This document shows positions 17,331-27,630 of a DNA stretch of 64,000 nt, piece after piece. Origin of the DNA: Chitinibacter sp. FCG-7 (lineage in GTDB: Bacteria > Pseudomonadota > Gammaproteobacteria > Burkholderiales > Chitinibacteraceae); NCBI RefSeq assembly GCF_040047665.1, contig NZ_CP157355.1, forward strand, positions 3,162,001 through 3,226,000, read 5' to 3'. The translations under genes and the position numbers were made by a program. A model generated the notes under the pieces. That model saw nothing but the letters and a program-made list of their open reading frames with translations, ran no database searches and was not told the DNA's origin. Position 1 is the stretch's first letter. Each line of letters opens with the position of its first letter.

Positions 17331-19394
17331 TTATTTCACGCGCATCCCCGGTTTTGCGCCGTCGTGCGGCTCCAAGATATACAGGCCGCCGTCGCCACCC
17401 GCCGCCAGCACCATACCCTCGGACATGCCGAATTTCATTTTGCGCGGTGCTAAATTGGCCACCATTACCGTGTGTTTGCCGATCAGGTCTTCCGGCTTGT
17501 ACGCCGACTTGATCCCCGCGAACACATTGCGCGTTTCATTGCCGATGTCGAGCGTCAACTGCAACAATTTTTCCGCGCCTTCGACGTGCTGGGCGTTAGC
17601 AATACGCGCGATGCGCAGATCGACTTTCATAAAGTCGTCAATGCTGCAGGTTTCAGCGATGGGCGCGATCTCGAACGCGGGTGCAGCCGCTTTGACCGTC
17701 GTCGCTGCGACGGCTTCAACCGGCGCGAGCGTTTGCTTGTTTTCTTCAACCATTGCTTCGATATTTTTCGGATCAATCCGCACCATCAAATGACTGTAGG
17801 CGTTGATGGTGTGATTGAGCAGCAGGCTTTGCGCATCAGTCCATTGCAACGGCGCAATGTTCAGGAAGCTTTCCACATCCGCTGCCAGCTTTGGTAGCAC
17901 CGGTTTGAGATAGATGGTCAGCAGGCGGAAGGCATTGATCAGAATCGAGCAGACGCGCTGCAGCTCAAGCTCGCGGCCTTCCTGTTTGGCCATTTCCCAC
18001 GGCTTGTTCTGATCGACAAATTGGTTCACTTCGTCGGTCAAGGCCATGATTTCTCGAATCGCACGGCTGTATTCACGCGCTTCATAGTGCGCAGCGATGC
18101 CTTCCGCTGCCGCTTGCATTTTGCTCAGTAATTCAACGCCCGAGACGTTTCCAGAGAGGTCCGCCGCCAATTTACCTTCAAAGCGTTTGCTCACAAAACC
18201 GGCTGCACGGCTGGCGATATTGATGTATTTGCCGATCAGATCGGAATTAACGCGTGCGGTGAAGTCTTCGAGGTTTAAGTCGATGTCTTCAAAGGTATTC
18301 GACAATTTAGCCGCAAAGTAATAACGCAACCATTCCGGATTGAGGTGGTTCAGGTAGGACTCGGCAGTAATAAACGTACCGCGCGACTTGCTCATTTTTG
18401 CGCCGTCTACGGTCAAAAAGCCGTGCGTGTTGATCGCCGTTGGCGTGCGATAGCCCGCGTATTCAAGCATCGCTGGCCAGAACAGCGCGTGGAAATACAG
18501 GATGTCCTTGCCGATAAAGTGGTACAGCTCGGTGCTCGAACCTTTTTTCCAGTATTCGTCAAAATCCAGACCGAGCTTATCGCACAGGTTTTTATGGCTG
18601 GCCATATAGCCTACGGGCGCGTCGAGCCAGACGTAGAAATACTTGCCCGGCGCATCGGGGATTTCAAAACCAAAGTAGGGCGCGTCGCGCGAAATATCCC
18701 AATCGGACAAGCCTGACTCGAACCATTCCTGCATTTTATTAGCGGCTTCCGCCTGCAGTTTGCCTGGCGTATTGGTCCAGCCTTTCAAGAAGTCTTCGCA
18801 TTCGCCGAGCTTGAAGAAGTAATGCTCGGATTCACGCATTTCCGGCGTTGCGCCCGAAACGGCCGAGTACGGGTTTTTCAGCTCGGTCGGGCTGTACGTT
18901 GCGCCACAGACTTCACAGTTGTCGCCGTACTGATCTTTTGCCGCACATTTCGGGCATTCGCCTTTGACGAAACGATCAGGCAGAAACATAGCTTTAACCG
19001 GATCGTAGAGCTGGTTGATCGTGCGGCTGGCGATTTTGCCGTTGCTGCGCAATTGGCGGTAGATATTGCACGCCAATTCGCGATTTTCTTCGCTATTAGT
19101 GCTGTAGTAATTGTCAAAGCCGACATGAAAACCGGCGAAGTCGCGTGAATGCTCGCCGTGAACGCGTTCAATCAAGGCTTCTGGCGTAATGCCTTCTTTT
19201 TCGGCGCGCAGCATAATCGGCGTGCCATGTGTGTCGTCGGCGCAGACGTAATGGCAAGTATGCCCGCGCAATTTCTGGAAGCGCACCCAGATATCGGTTT
19301 GGATATATTCAACCAGATGGCCGATATGAATCGCGCCGTTGGCATAGGGCAGGGCAGAAGTAACAAGGATTTTGCGAGGAGTAAATTGAGCCAT
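17331..19394 (-). CDS. metG: Methionyl-tRNA synthetase
   Basis: 687 residues, the long form. The class I motif HIGH is in [12 protein letters not shown] and KMSKS in [12 protein letters not shown] zinc knuckle (CPKC, CEVC) lies in the connective peptide, and a C-terminal EMAP-II-type tRNA-binding domain begins near [10 protein letters not shown]. The dimeric cytosolic enzyme charges initiator and elongator tRNA-Met. Codon use fits the highly expressed backbone. It is a single gene, with no riboswitch visible upstream. Confidence 0.98.
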   Translation of the reverse strand: MAQFTPRKILVTSALPYANGAIHIGHLVEYIQTDIWVRFQKLRGHTCHYVCADDTHGTPIMLRAEKEGITPEALIERVHGEHSRDFAGFHVGFDNYYSTNSEENRELACNIYRQLRSNGKIASRTINQLYDPVKAMFLPDRFVKGECPKCAAKDQYGDNCEVCGATYSPTELKNPYSAVSGATPEMRESEHYFFKLGECEDFLKGWTNTPGKLQAEAANKMQEWFESGLSDWDISRDAPYFGFEIPDAPGKYFYVWLDAPVGYMASHKNLCDKLGLDFDEYWKKGSSTELYHFIGKDILYFHALFWPAMLEYAGYRTPTAINTHGFLTVDGAKMSKSRGTFITAESYLNHLNPEWLRYYFAAKLSNTFEDIDLNLEDFTARVNSDLIGKYINIASRAAGFVSKRFEGKLAADLSGNVSGVELLSKMQAAAEGIAAHYEAREYSRAIREIMALTDEVNQFVDQNKPWEMAKQEGRELELQRVCSILINAFRLLTIYLKPVLPKLAADVESFLNIAPLQWTDAQSLLLNHTINAYSHLMVRIDPKNIEAMVEENKQTLAPVEAVAATTVKAAAPAFEIAPIAETCSIDDFMKVDLRIARIANAQHVEGAEKLLQLTLDIGNETRNVFAGIKSAYKPEDLIGKHTVMVANLAPRKMKFGMSEGMVLAAGGDGGLYILEPHDGAKPGMRVK

Positions 19395-19612
19395 GAGTAC
19401 GCCAGAAGGTAAGCAAACAATGGCGCGATTATACCTCAGACTCGGTATTTGTCCGTTTTGCGCTGTGTGCCCATGTTGTGCCCACTGTGGTGCGTAGCCA
19501 AATTGCAGTCTCTAGCTGGAGGCAGGATGAAAATGTCGCTATCATGGTTTCAGCGTTGCGCTGGCCCGAGTGGGCGCGGTGGCAATAGAACCGGATTGGC
19601 GGAGTGGGCAGA

Positions 19613-19984
19613 ATGGGTGAAGATTTGACGGTGGCGCTTAAGCGCGAGCTGCTTGAAATTGACGTCATGTTTGATGAATTGCAGCGTGCTGTGGGCATGG
19701 ATATGCGCGATGAATTGCTCGCCCTGTTTTTTCCCACGATGCATGAGTGTTTGGCGGGGCTGCGCCTAGCGATTCCGGCTGACGACTGGGCAGCTATGCT
19801 CGCTTTTGCGCACAAACTCAAAGGCGCGTCCGGCCAGCTGGGTGCGGCGCAAATTTCGGCTTTTAGCCGAACGATCGAGCAAGCAGCCAGAGCGCAGGTG
19901 CAAAACGAGGCCGCACAAGCTTTTGCCGAGCTCGACGCGCTGTGTCTGGCGCTGGAGCAGCATCTGGCGCAGATGCCTGGCTGA
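19613..19984 (+). CDS. Histidine phosphotransfer (HPt) domain protein
   Basis: 123 residues from ATG 19613, with GGAG eight bases upstream. The helical HPt core carries the phospho-accepting histidine in FAHKLKGASGQLGA. Flanking helices FFPTMHECLAGLRLAI and AFSRTIEQAARAQ fit the four-helix bundle. Stand-alone HPt proteins relay phosphate between hybrid kinases and response regulators. The orphan sensor kinase at 11,597 has no receiver, so there is no proof they work together. Confidence 0.82.
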   Translation: MGEDLTVALKRELLEIDVMFDELQRAVGMDMRDELLALFFPTMHECLAGLRLAIPADDWAAMLAFAHKLKGASGQLGAAQISAFSRTIEQAARAQVQNEAAQAFAELDALCLALEQHLAQMPG

Positions 19985-20010
19985 GCAAGTCGCCGAGCTG
20001 GAGTCCCCTG

Positions 20011-20652
20011 ATGACCTTGCCCGAATTTACCTGGCTTTATCTGATTGGTACGGCCTCATTTACGATCTCGGGCTACCTGATCGGCGCCAAAAAGCGTTTT
20101 GACGTGCTCGGCGTCGTTATTCTGGCGCTGCTCACCGCGATAGGCGGCGGCATGATCCGCGATGTGCTGGTGATGCAGATTCCGCGTGTGTTTATCGATA
20201 ATGGCCCATTTCTGACCATTTTTACCACGCTGGCGCTGGCCTGGCTGATCAAGCTGCACCAGCGCAATCAGGGCATGTTGCGCAAATTATTCATTGTGGC
20301 TGACTCGATTGGGCTGGTGGCTTTCAGCATTGCCGGTGCGCAAATGGCGATGCTGATGGATCTAAACCTGTTTGGCGTGTGCGTACTAGCCTTTGTCACG
20401 GCGGTGGGCGGCGGTCTGGTGCGCGATATGATGGTGAACGACGTGCCGTTTATTTTGCATGAAGACTTTTATGGCACGGTGGCGATTGTGGTGGCGATGC
20501 TGTTTTATTTTGCCCGCCAGCTGGGGCTCAATTCTGCTTTGTGGGTGTGGGTATTGTTTGGGATTGGATTGACCCTGCGGCTGGTTGCGCACTGGCGCGA
20601 CCTGAGCTTGCCCAAGGTCGAGAATGATCAAGTTGCGACAGATAGGGAATGA
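20011..20652 (+). CDS. UPF0126/TRIC-type inner-membrane protein (YicG-like)
   Basis: 213 residues from ATG 20011, with GGAG upstream. Seven hydrophobic helices form two repeats, each with a glycine-rich motif: LLTAIGGGMIRDVLV and FVTAVGGGLVRDMMV. The family belongs to the trimeric intracellular cation channel-like group; bacterial members conduct potassium or related ions in vitro. Its TGA overlaps the next ATG (ATGA), so it is translationally coupled to the Nudix gene. Confidence 0.85.
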   Translation: MTLPEFTWLYLIGTASFTISGYLIGAKKRFDVLGVVILALLTAIGGGMIRDVLVMQIPRVFIDNGPFLTIFTTLALAWLIKLHQRNQGMLRKLFIVADSIGLVAFSIAGAQMAMLMDLNLFGVCVLAFVTAVGGGLVRDMMVNDVPFILHEDFYGTVAIVVAMLFYFARQLGLNSALWVWVLFGIGLTLRLVAHWRDLSLPKVENDQVATDRE

Positions 20653-21266
20653 CCATGCTGCCCGATAACCCTGCCGAGCTGATTCCGTGGCTGCAGCAGC
20701 GCCTGACGGGGCGCGATTATCCTGCGGCGGCTGACTTTGCTGCTAGTGCCAGGCGGCAGGCGTCGGTGCTGATTGGCTTGGTGATGCACGCCGATCAGGT
20801 CAATGTATTGTTTACCCAAAGAGCTGATCATCTCAGCACGCACGCTGGGCAGGTCAGCTTTCCTGGTGGCGCGATTGAGGCTGACGACGCTGATGTTATC
20901 GCCGCTGCTTTGCGTGAAACGCAGGAAGAAGTAGGTATTCCGCCAGACTGGATCAAGCCTTTGCAGCGTCTGGGCGAATACCACACCATCAGCGGTTACT
21001 GCGTTACCCCAGTGCTGGCCACTATCCGGCCGGGCTATCCGCTTGATCCTGATGCCAACGAAGTGGCCGATGTGTTCGAGTTGCCGCTCTCGGTGGTGCT
21101 TGATCCCTCGCGTTACGAGCGCCGCTGGGTCGAGCGGCACGGCGTGCGTGGTAAGACACATTTTCTGGATTATGCGGGCCGTACCATCTGGGGCGCTACT
21201 GCGGGTATGTTGCTGCAGCTGTCTTTGGTGCTGGGCTTGGAAGGTATACCCGTTGATAAAACCTGA
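20649..21266 (+). CDS. Nudix hydrolase, CoA pyrophosphatase (NudL-like)
   Basis: 205 residues; ATG 20649 overlaps the preceding stop, and a second ATG lies two codons on. The Nudix box runs from the GGAIEADDAD glycines to RETQEEVGI. The preceding STHAGQVSFPGG matches the CoA pyrophosphatase subfamily (UPF0035 signature). It would cleave CoA to 4'-phosphopantetheine and 3',5'-ADP. Followed by about 220 bp containing the typA promoter region. Confidence 0.88.
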   Translation: MTMLPDNPAELIPWLQQRLTGRDYPAAADFAASARRQASVLIGLVMHADQVNVLFTQRADHLSTHAGQVSFPGGAIEADDADVIAAALRETQEEVGIPPDWIKPLQRLGEYHTISGYCVTPVLATIRPGYPLDPDANEVADVFELPLSVVLDPSRYERRWVERHGVRGKTHFLDYAGRTIWGATAGMLLQLSLVLGLEGIPVDKT

Positions 21267-21489
21267 TTTCTAATCGGGTTGGCGCAATGGCACCTGCTGC
21301 CCGATTGACCATATTCCAACTCAATGCCATTGGCGCTATGCGAGGTGTTTTGCCGCTCGCTAATGACCGTTAGTCATTTGATTGTCAATGTTTCTGCGAT
21401 TTATTCATGGCCTTGCTTGACTGAAACTCTGAATTGTCACTTAGGCGTGATACAATCCGCGACTTTCGCAAATAGCCCACAGTCCAAAC

Positions 21490-23307
21490 ATGACCCGTGC
21501 ACTTCGTAACGTCGCCATTATCGCCCACGTCGATCATGGTAAAACCACTCTAGTTGACCAACTTCTCCAACAAGCCGGTACTTTCCGCGCCAATCAGCAA
21601 GTCGCTGAGCGCGTTATGGACAGCAACGATCTTGAAAAAGAACGCGGCATTACCATTCTGGCCAAAAACACGGCCATCGAATACAACGGCACGCACATCA
21701 ACATCGTTGACACTCCGGGTCACGCGGACTTCGGTGGTGAAGTTGAGCGCGTGTTGGGTATGGTTGACGGCGTATTGCTGCTGGTTGACGCGGTTGAAGG
21801 CCCGATGCCGCAAACGCGTTTCGTGACGAAAAAAGCACTGGCTTTGGGTCTGAAACCGATTGTGGTGATTAATAAGATCGACCGTCCGGGCGCGCGTCCT
21901 GACTGGGTTCACGATCAAGTATTCGATTTGTTCGACAAACTGGGCGCCACTGACGACCAGCTCGATTTCCAGATGATTTACGCTTCTGGCCTGAACGGTT
22001 TTGCCAAGCTGAATCTGGAAGAAGAATCGGACAATATGCGTCCATTGCTCGACTTGCTGGTGTCGGCTGTGCCAAGCCCACCGGGCGATGCTGATGCGCC
22101 GCTGCAATTGCAAATCTCTGCGCTGGACTACTCGACCTTTACCGGCCGTCTAGGCGTCGGTAAAGTGATTAACGGCCGTATCAAGCCAGGTCAGCAAGTG
22201 GTGGTAATGAATCACGACGAGCAAGTCTCTAGCGGTCGTATCAATCAGGTGCTGGGCTTTAAAGGTCTGGAGCGCATTCCGGTTGAGCAGGCTGAAGCAG
22301 GCGACATCATTATTATTTCCGGTCTGGACGAAATCGGTATCGGCGTAACGATCTGTGATAAAGACGCGCCAGTTGGCTTGCCAGTACTGGGTGTGGACGA
22401 GCCAACGCTGACGATGGACTTTATGGTGAATACCTCACCACTCGCAGGTACTGAAGGCAAGTTTGTGACTAGCCGCCAGATCCGTGACCGTCTGAATAAA
22501 GAATTGCTGGTGAACGTGGCTTTGCGTGTTGAAGACACCGACGACACCGACGTGTTCCGCGTTTCAGGTCGTGGCGAATTGCACCTGACGATTCTGCTGG
22601 AAAACATGCGTCGTGAAGGTTTTGAGATGGCCGTGGCTAAACCACGCGTTGTTTACAAAGACATCAACGGCGTGAAATGCGAGCCGTATGAAAACCTGAC
22701 CATCGACTTGGAAGACGAACACCAAGGTGGCGTGATGGAAGAAATCGGTCGTCGCCGTGGCGAATTGACCAATATGGTGTCAGATGGCCAAGGCCGTACT
22801 CGTCTGGAATACCATGTTCCAGCGCGTGGCCTGATCGGTTTCCAAGGCGACTTTATGACGCTGACTCGCGGTACTGGCTTGATGAGCCACGTATTTGACG
22901 ATTACGCGCCAGCAAAAGCCGACATGCCAGGCCGTCACAACGGCGTACTGATTTCTCAGGATAACGGCGAAGCTGTTGCTTACGCACTGTGGAAACTGGA
23001 CGATCGTGGTCGTATGTTTGTGAGCCCAGGCGACAAACTGTACGAAGGTATGGTGATCGGTATTCATAGCCGTGATAACGACCTGGTTGTTAACCCGATT
23101 AAAGGTAAGCAGCTGACTAACGTTCGTGCCTCAGGTACGGATGAAGCGGTTCGTTTGACGCCACCAGTAAAATTGACGCTGGAATCGGCGGTTGAATTTA
23201 TTGCTGATGATGAGCTGGTAGAAATCACGCCAAAATCAGTGCGTATCCGCAAGCGTTTCCTGACTGAGAACGAGCGTAAACGTAATTACAAAGCTTCATC
23301 GAACTAA
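21490..23307 (+). CDS. typA: Ribosome-associated GTPase TypA/BipA
   Basis: 605 residues, full length. G motifs: [15 protein letters not shown] (G1), RGITI (G2), [12 protein letters not shown] (G3), [12 protein letters not shown] (G4). The EF-G-like domains II, III and V and the specific C-terminal domain ([20 protein letters not shown]) follow. It helps assembly of the large ribosomal subunit and stress adaptation. A possible minus-10 TACAAT lies near 21,450. A strong terminator follows the gene. Confidence 0.98.
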   Translation: MTRALRNVAIIAHVDHGKTTLVDQLLQQAGTFRANQQVAERVMDSNDLEKERGITILAKNTAIEYNGTHINIVDTPGHADFGGEVERVLGMVDGVLLLVDAVEGPMPQTRFVTKKALALGLKPIVVINKIDRPGARPDWVHDQVFDLFDKLGATDDQLDFQMIYASGLNGFAKLNLEEESDNMRPLLDLLVSAVPSPPGDADAPLQLQISALDYSTFTGRLGVGKVINGRIKPGQQVVVMNHDEQVSSGRINQVLGFKGLERIPVEQAEAGDIIIISGLDEIGIGVTICDKDAPVGLPVLGVDEPTLTMDFMVNTSPLAGTEGKFVTSRQIRDRLNKELLVNVALRVEDTDDTDVFRVSGRGELHLTILLENMRREGFEMAVAKPRVVYKDINGVKCEPYENLTIDLEDEHQGGVMEEIGRRRGELTNMVSDGQGRTRLEYHVPARGLIGFQGDFMTLTRGTGLMSHVFDDYAPAKADMPGRHNGVLISQDNGEAVAYALWKLDDRGRMFVSPGDKLYEGMVIGIHSRDNDLVVNPIKGKQLTNVRASGTDEAVRLTPPVKLTLESAVEFIADDELVEITPKSVRIRKRFLTENERKRNYKASSN

Positions 23308-23351
23308 GATGTACCATTCGCCAGCGCATTGCTGGCGAAGTATCAGCGATG

Positions 23352-23387
23352 AAAAAAAGCCAATCACTGCGGTGATTGGCTTTTTTA
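23352..23387. terminator. Terminator after typA
   Basis: GCCAATCAC-TGCG-GTGATTGGC flanked by A7 and T6 lies between convergent typA and bamC. Confidence 0.92.
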
Positions 23388-23429
23388 TTGCCTGCTATTT
23401 TTGCCATTCTTTTTTAGGGGGTATAAACA

Positions 23430-23471
23430 AAGGGGGTATGCTGCACAATGAGTGTGAAGCAATACCCCCTT
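23430..23471. repeat. GGGTAT-ATACCC palindromic element, copy C
   Basis: AAGGGGGTAT (23430-23439) and ATACCCCCTT (23462-23471), the shortest copy at 42 bp. A further half-site AGGGGGTAT lies just upstream (about 23,416). Confidence 0.7.
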
Positions 23472-23502
23472 GGCATGTATTAGTGCAGGGTTTATTTCGA
23501 GT

Positions 23503-24642
23503 TTATTTCAGCTGCAGCAACAAATCATTCAGGATTTTCTTTTGCACATCCGGATTGATTGCGCCTTCCTTGCTCGATAGCGCCAGCAGCGTTTTGCCGC
23601 CTTGCTCGGTCAGCTTGACTTCAAAAGTCTGGCCCAGCGATTTGCTAGCCGCATCGCTGGCATCCGATTTTTTCCAGAAGGCCAGTGCGCTGAAATAGCT
23701 GGTTTCGCTTTCTTTATCAATATCGCTGGCGGCACGTTGTACGGTGTAAACCCCGGTGCTGCGGTTGCGATCCTGAATATTGTAACCAATCCGGTCAAAT
23801 GCCAGACCAACGCGACGCCATGCGCGATCGTAGCCATCCAGAATCTCGATTTGCTGGCTGGCCAGCAGATTGGCGCGCGCAGGCAGGTTTTCGACAGGCT
23901 TAATGGCTTGTTGGCTAGCTTCTTTGCTGACGCCAAAGGATTGCAGCATCAAACCCATGATTTCTGCTTCCAGTTCAGGTTTTGGTGCGCTTGGTGTCCA
24001 GACTGTGCCATTCCATTGCTGGGTAGTTGCTTGACCTTCTTTGTAAACTTCAGTCATGCCACGGTGAGTGATATAGATATTGACCGCATTGGGTTTGCTG
24101 CTGCGTTCAATCCTAGCCCGGTATTTGTCCAGTGTGTCGGTTGATACAAATTGATCTGCAATCTTGCGGAATAATTTGGTGATTGCATCGGTGGGTAAAT
24201 CTGCCCGATTTTGCAGCCAGTCGGTTTCCATGATGCCGATGGTCGGATTTTCGGTGGTCAGAATAAAACCATTTGATAGCCAGAAATCTTTCACATTATC
24301 CCAAGCCTGATCTGGTGTAACATCCGCTTCAATAAAGCGGATACCATCCTGCGTTACAATCCGAGCATTGGTGTACTGAGGTAGAACGGTATTGCCCGCT
24401 TGCTTGCGCAATGATTGCATTTCTTCTGCTGCTTTGGCCGTATTGGGCGAATTGTAAGCAGATGTGCCACTGATTGCGGTTAGGTCCGGCGGCACTTCAA
24501 GTGTATTGGTATTGATGTTGTCGCTACCGCTGCGGTAATCCACCTTGCTGGTCAAGCCCAGTGAGCCATCGGTTGAGCATGCGGAACACAGAGTAATTAC
24601 TGCAGCTGCAAGGGTTAACTGCTTCAATTTGGTTGCGTGCAT
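23503..24642 (-). CDS. bamC: Outer-membrane assembly lipoprotein BamC
   Basis: 379 residues. A signal peptide ends in a lipobox-like LCSACS, so it should be a lipoprotein anchored in the outer membrane. The N-terminal region holds the segment VPPDLTAI, followed by two helix-grip domains typical of NlpB/BamC. It is an accessory part of the BAM complex, which folds beta-barrel proteins. It lies directly downstream of dapA (28 bp gap), the conserved dapA-bamC pair also seen in E. coli. Confidence 0.92.
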   Translation of the reverse strand: MHATKLKQLTLAAAVITLCSACSTDGSLGLTSKVDYRSGSDNINTNTLEVPPDLTAISGTSAYNSPNTAKAAEEMQSLRKQAGNTVLPQYTNARIVTQDGIRFIEADVTPDQAWDNVKDFWLSNGFILTTENPTIGIMETDWLQNRADLPTDAITKLFRKIADQFVSTDTLDKYRARIERSSKPNAVNIYITHRGMTEVYKEGQATTQQWNGTVWTPSAPKPELEAEIMGLMLQSFGVSKEASQQAIKPVENLPARANLLASQQIEILDGYDRAWRRVGLAFDRIGYNIQDRNRSTGVYTVQRAASDIDKESETSYFSALAFWKKSDASDAASKSLGQTFEVKLTEQGGKTLLALSSKEGAINPDVQKKILNDLLLQLK

Positions 24643-24670
24643 TCGGTTGATTCCAAAAAAGCTGAACTGA

Positions 24671-25546
24671 TTAATGAATACCGGCGTCTTTCATGGCCGC
24701 TTGCAAAATACTTTGTGCCTGATCGCTCAGGCGGGTTAGGGGGAGGCGGATTCCGGCCGGGATTTTTCCCATGGTTTCCAGTGCCCATTTCACCGGGATT
24801 GGGTTGGCTTCGATAAACAGGTGGCGGTGCAGGCCTTGCAATTGATCGTTAATCTGTTTGGCGGCATCGATTTGGCCTGCTGCTGCAGCGGCGCACATCT
24901 GACTCATGGCCTTGGGTGCAATATTGGCGGTGACCGAAATGGTGCCGTGACCGCCAATCAGGATGAAGGGCAGGGTTGAGGCGTCGTCACCGCTGTAAAT
25001 AGCAAAGTCGGCCGGAGCCTTTTTAATGAGCTCGGCTGCGCGCTCCAGATTACCGGTGGCGTCTTTGATGCCAACAATATTGGGCAGTTGCGCCAGTTGC
25101 AAGGCGGTGTCATTGCTCAGATCACACGCTGTACGGCCAGGCACATTGTAGAGCAGCGTAGGCAGAGCGGTGTTTTCAGCGATTGTTTTGAAATGCTGGT
25201 AAAGGCCATTCTGCGTAGGTTTGTTGTAATAGGGTACAACGCTCAGACCGTAATTGGCGCCGACTGCCAGCGCCTGATTGGACAGGTGAATCGCTTCACG
25301 CGTTGAATTGGCCCCCGTACCTGCAATCACGGGTACACGCCCTGCTGCTTGCTCGACGACGGTGCGAACGATCGCAATATGTTCTTCCACATCTACCGTG
25401 GGCGATTCGCCCGTTGTGCCAACAGCGACAATGCCATTGGTGCCTTGCTCAATATGCCAATCAACCAGTTTGCGTAAAGTGGGAAAATCAATTTCGCCGT
25501 TCACATCCATAGGGGTGACGAGCGCGACAAGGCTACCTGTGAGCAT
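24671..25546 (-). CDS. dapA: 4-hydroxy-tetrahydrodipicolinate synthase
   Basis: 291 residues from ATG 25546 (MLTGSLVALVTPM), the usual DapA start; a TTG 15 bases upstream is also open. The active site has the Schiff-base lysine in VGIKDATGNL, the tyrosine in YNVPGRTACD, and the pyruvate-binding GTTGESPT. It catalyses the first committed step of lysine and DAP synthesis from pyruvate and aspartate semialdehyde. Cotranscribed with bamC. Confidence 0.97.
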   Translation of the reverse strand: MLTGSLVALVTPMDVNGEIDFPTLRKLVDWHIEQGTNGIVAVGTTGESPTVDVEEHIAIVRTVVEQAAGRVPVIAGTGANSTREAIHLSNQALAVGANYGLSVVPYYNKPTQNGLYQHFKTIAENTALPTLLYNVPGRTACDLSNDTALQLAQLPNIVGIKDATGNLERAAELIKKAPADFAIYSGDDASTLPFILIGGHGTISVTANIAPKAMSQMCAAAAAGQIDAAKQINDQLQGLHRHLFIEANPIPVKWALETMGKIPAGIRLPLTRLSDQAQSILQAAMKDAGIH

Positions 25547-25561
25547 GAGTAGGAGAACCAA

Positions 25562-26106
25562 TCACAAAAAGAAACCATTCTAACCGAAGCCATAGCGGCT
25601 TGAAACAGCATAAAAGAACACTTTTTGTCTTTTCATGCTAGGTAGTGGCCGATTTGTGCTGCGGCCTTGGCTTGAATGTAAAGAAATGTTGCAAATTATT
25701 AAGAAGCTGGACGCTGCATTGTAATTATTGAGCGATCTCAAGATCATGTCAGAGCTGGGTATGCCATCCTTGCCATAAGTCCATATTCATGAGGTTTGTT
25801 GGGTTCAGGTTTGCCTCTTGCAAACCATAGCGCTAACAGAGCTGATGAATCTGCTTGTTGTGTTCAAGGTGATCTGTTTTCTGTCCCGCACATGTCGGTA
25901 GTTAAACATTGCCTAATATTGTGTTGACAGTTAATAATCGCCATACCAGTTAGAGTTCCTAGGCTATGGCTTGGGGATTCAGGGGTTGGAGTTGTAATAA
26001 AATGTCAGTCTGGGGTCTGTTGACGTTTGGTTTGCGACGGCAAACCAAACGTCAACAGACCTTAGCTGATTTATAAAAATCTTAGCGTCATTTAAAGGTG
26101 AACAAG
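25562..26106. other. Regulatory intergenic region between dapA and nagE (545 bp)
   Basis: No gene is supported here. It holds a small palindrome GGTTTGC-CTCTT-GCAAACC (25808-25826), a TTGACA hexamer at 25924-25929 that could serve as a minus-35 box, and the large hairpin listed separately. The small palindrome has the same arms as the apex of that hairpin, so both may bind one regulator of GlcNAc transport. Confidence 0.5.
26014..26061 (+). promoter_or_regulatory. Long perfect hairpin in the nagE leader
   Basis: Two 21-base perfectly complementary arms (26014-26034 and 26041-26061) around a 6-base loop start with GGTCTGTTGACG and end at the apex GGTTTGC-GACG-GCAAACC. It ends 45 bases before the nagE ATG. 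There is no T tract, so it is not a standard terminator. It could be an operator, an RNA stability element, or a relic of a repeat. Confidence 0.75.
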
Positions 26107-27600
26107 ATGAATATTCTGGGTTATCTACAAAAAATCGGCCGCTCGCTGATGGTGCCAGTCGCCGTCTTGCCTGCTGCGGCAATTATGCTGGGCGTTGGCT
26201 ACTGGCTCGATCCTGCGGGCTGGGGGTCTAATAGCCAATTGGCTGCGTTCCTGGTTAAGGCAGGTGCGGCAATTATCGACAAGATGCCTATCCTGTTTGC
26301 CGTGGGTGTTGCCTATGGTATGTCCAAAGATAAAGACGGTGCGGCAGCTTTGGCAGGTTTGGTTGGTTACCTGGTTGTCACGACATTGCTCTCTCCTGGT
26401 GCTGTTGCGCAAATCGAAGGCATCAAGCCTGAAGACGTGCCAAAAGCATTTGGCAAAATTGAAAATGCCTTTGTAGGTATCTTGGCCGGTGTGATTGCGG
26501 GCGAGGTCTACAACAAGTTCAGCCAGGTTGAATTGCACAAAGCCTTGGCGTTCTTCAGTGGCCGTCGTTGTGTGCCTATTGTGACCTCGGTCGTGATGAT
26601 CGTTGTTTCCTTCATTCTGATGGCGGTTTGGCCAGTGATTTACAATGCACTGGTTAACTTTGGTATGGCCATTAAAGATCTGGGCTCGGTGGGTGCTGGT
26701 ATCTATGCCTTCTTCAATCGTTTGCTGATTCCGGTTGGCCTGCATCACGCGCTGAACTCGGTATTCTGGTTCGACGTTGCTGGCATTAACGACATCCCTA
26801 ACTTCTTGGGTGGTGCTAAATCACTGGCGGAAGGCAAGGCTGTTGCCGGTGTAACCGGTATGTACCAAGCAGGCTTCTTCCCTGTTATGATGTTCGGCTT
26901 GCCTGGTGCTGCGCTGGCTATCTATCACACTGCAAAACCAGCTAACAAAGCAGCGGTTGCCTCTATCATGGGCGCGGCTGCAGTGACTTCTTTTGTCACT
27001 GGTGTAACTGAACCGCTTGAGTTCTCCTTTATGTTTGTTGCACCACTGTTGTATGTGTTGCATGCATTCCTGACTGGTGTGTCGGTATTCCTGGCAGCCC
27101 AAATGCAGTGGATTTCAGGCTTTGCCTTCTCGGGCGGCTTTATCGACATGTTCTTGTCATCGCAAAATCCGCTGGCAGTTAAGTGGTACATGCTGATCGT
27201 TCAAGGTCTGGTGTTCTTTGCGATTTACTACTTTGTATTCCGTGCAGCAATTACAGCTTTGAACCTGAAAACACCGGGTCGTGAAGATGAAGTGGCGGGT
27301 GACGCTGCTGCAGCCGCGCCTGCGGTATCTGCTGCGGCTGGTGATGTGGCGCAATTGGGCGCTGCTTACGTGAACGTAGTGGGTGGTGCTGCAAACATTA
27401 CCAATATCGATGCGTGTATTACCCGTCTGCGCTTGTCAGTGAATGATGCTGATCTGGTTGACGAAGCAGCTGCAAAACGCCTTGGTGCGAGCGGTGTCAT
27501 CAAGCTCAATAAACAAAGCGTACAAATCATCGTTGGACCTAAAGCCGAGCTGATCGCTGATCAGTTGCGCGCCAACGTTGGGGTTGCTGCAAAAAAGTAG
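26107..27600 (+). CDS. nagE: N-acetylglucosamine phosphotransferase transporter, IIC-IIB part
   Basis: 497 residues from ATG 26107 (MNILGYLQKIGRSLMVPV), with AGGTG seven bases upstream; an in-frame GTG lies at 26098. The IIC domain (res. ~1-375) has about ten membrane helices, with the sugar-site segment PVGLHHALNSVFWF and the glutamate region GVTEPLEFSFMF. The IIB domain (~420-495) carries the phospho-cysteine in NIDACITRLRLSV. It imports and phosphorylates GlcNAc, fitting a chitin degrader. The ORF ends at TAG just after A AAA AAG, and the IIA domain continues in the -1 frame. Confidence 0.93.
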   Translation: MNILGYLQKIGRSLMVPVAVLPAAAIMLGVGYWLDPAGWGSNSQLAAFLVKAGAAIIDKMPILFAVGVAYGMSKDKDGAAALAGLVGYLVVTTLLSPGAVAQIEGIKPEDVPKAFGKIENAFVGILAGVIAGEVYNKFSQVELHKALAFFSGRRCVPIVTSVVMIVVSFILMAVWPVIYNALVNFGMAIKDLGSVGAGIYAFFNRLLIPVGLHHALNSVFWFDVAGINDIPNFLGGAKSLAEGKAVAGVTGMYQAGFFPVMMFGLPGAALAIYHTAKPANKAAVASIMGAAAVTSFVTGVTEPLEFSFMFVAPLLYVLHAFLTGVSVFLAAQMQWISGFAFSGGFIDMFLSSQNPLAVKWYMLIVQGLVFFAIYYFVFRAAITALNLKTPGREDEVAGDAAAAAPAVSAAAGDVAQLGAAYVNVVGGAANITNIDACITRLRLSVNDADLVDEAAAKRLGASGVIKLNKQSVQIIVGPKAELIADQLRANVGVAAKK

Positions 27601-27630
27601 TTGAGGCTGCGCCGCAAGTGAGTGCGGCGC
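27591..27630 (+). other. Slippery heptamer, stop codon and hairpin at the nagE IIB-IIA junction
   Basis: A AAA AAG (27591-27597, read as GCA AAA AAG) is followed directly by TAG. Eleven bases after the heptamer comes an 8 bp hairpin GCGCCGCA-AGTGAG-TGCGGCGC (27609-27630). The -1 frame reads on from GTA GTT GAG GCT through a linker into IIA without a stop. This has the design of dnaX-type frameshifting; a missing A in a homopolymer would look the same. Confidence 0.6.

Noticed and set aside
19527..19628. Short ORF with an AGGCAGG site upstream of the HPt gene
   Set aside because: Only 33 codons, unusual glycine/tryptophan content, and it overlaps the HPt start in another frame. Probably chance.
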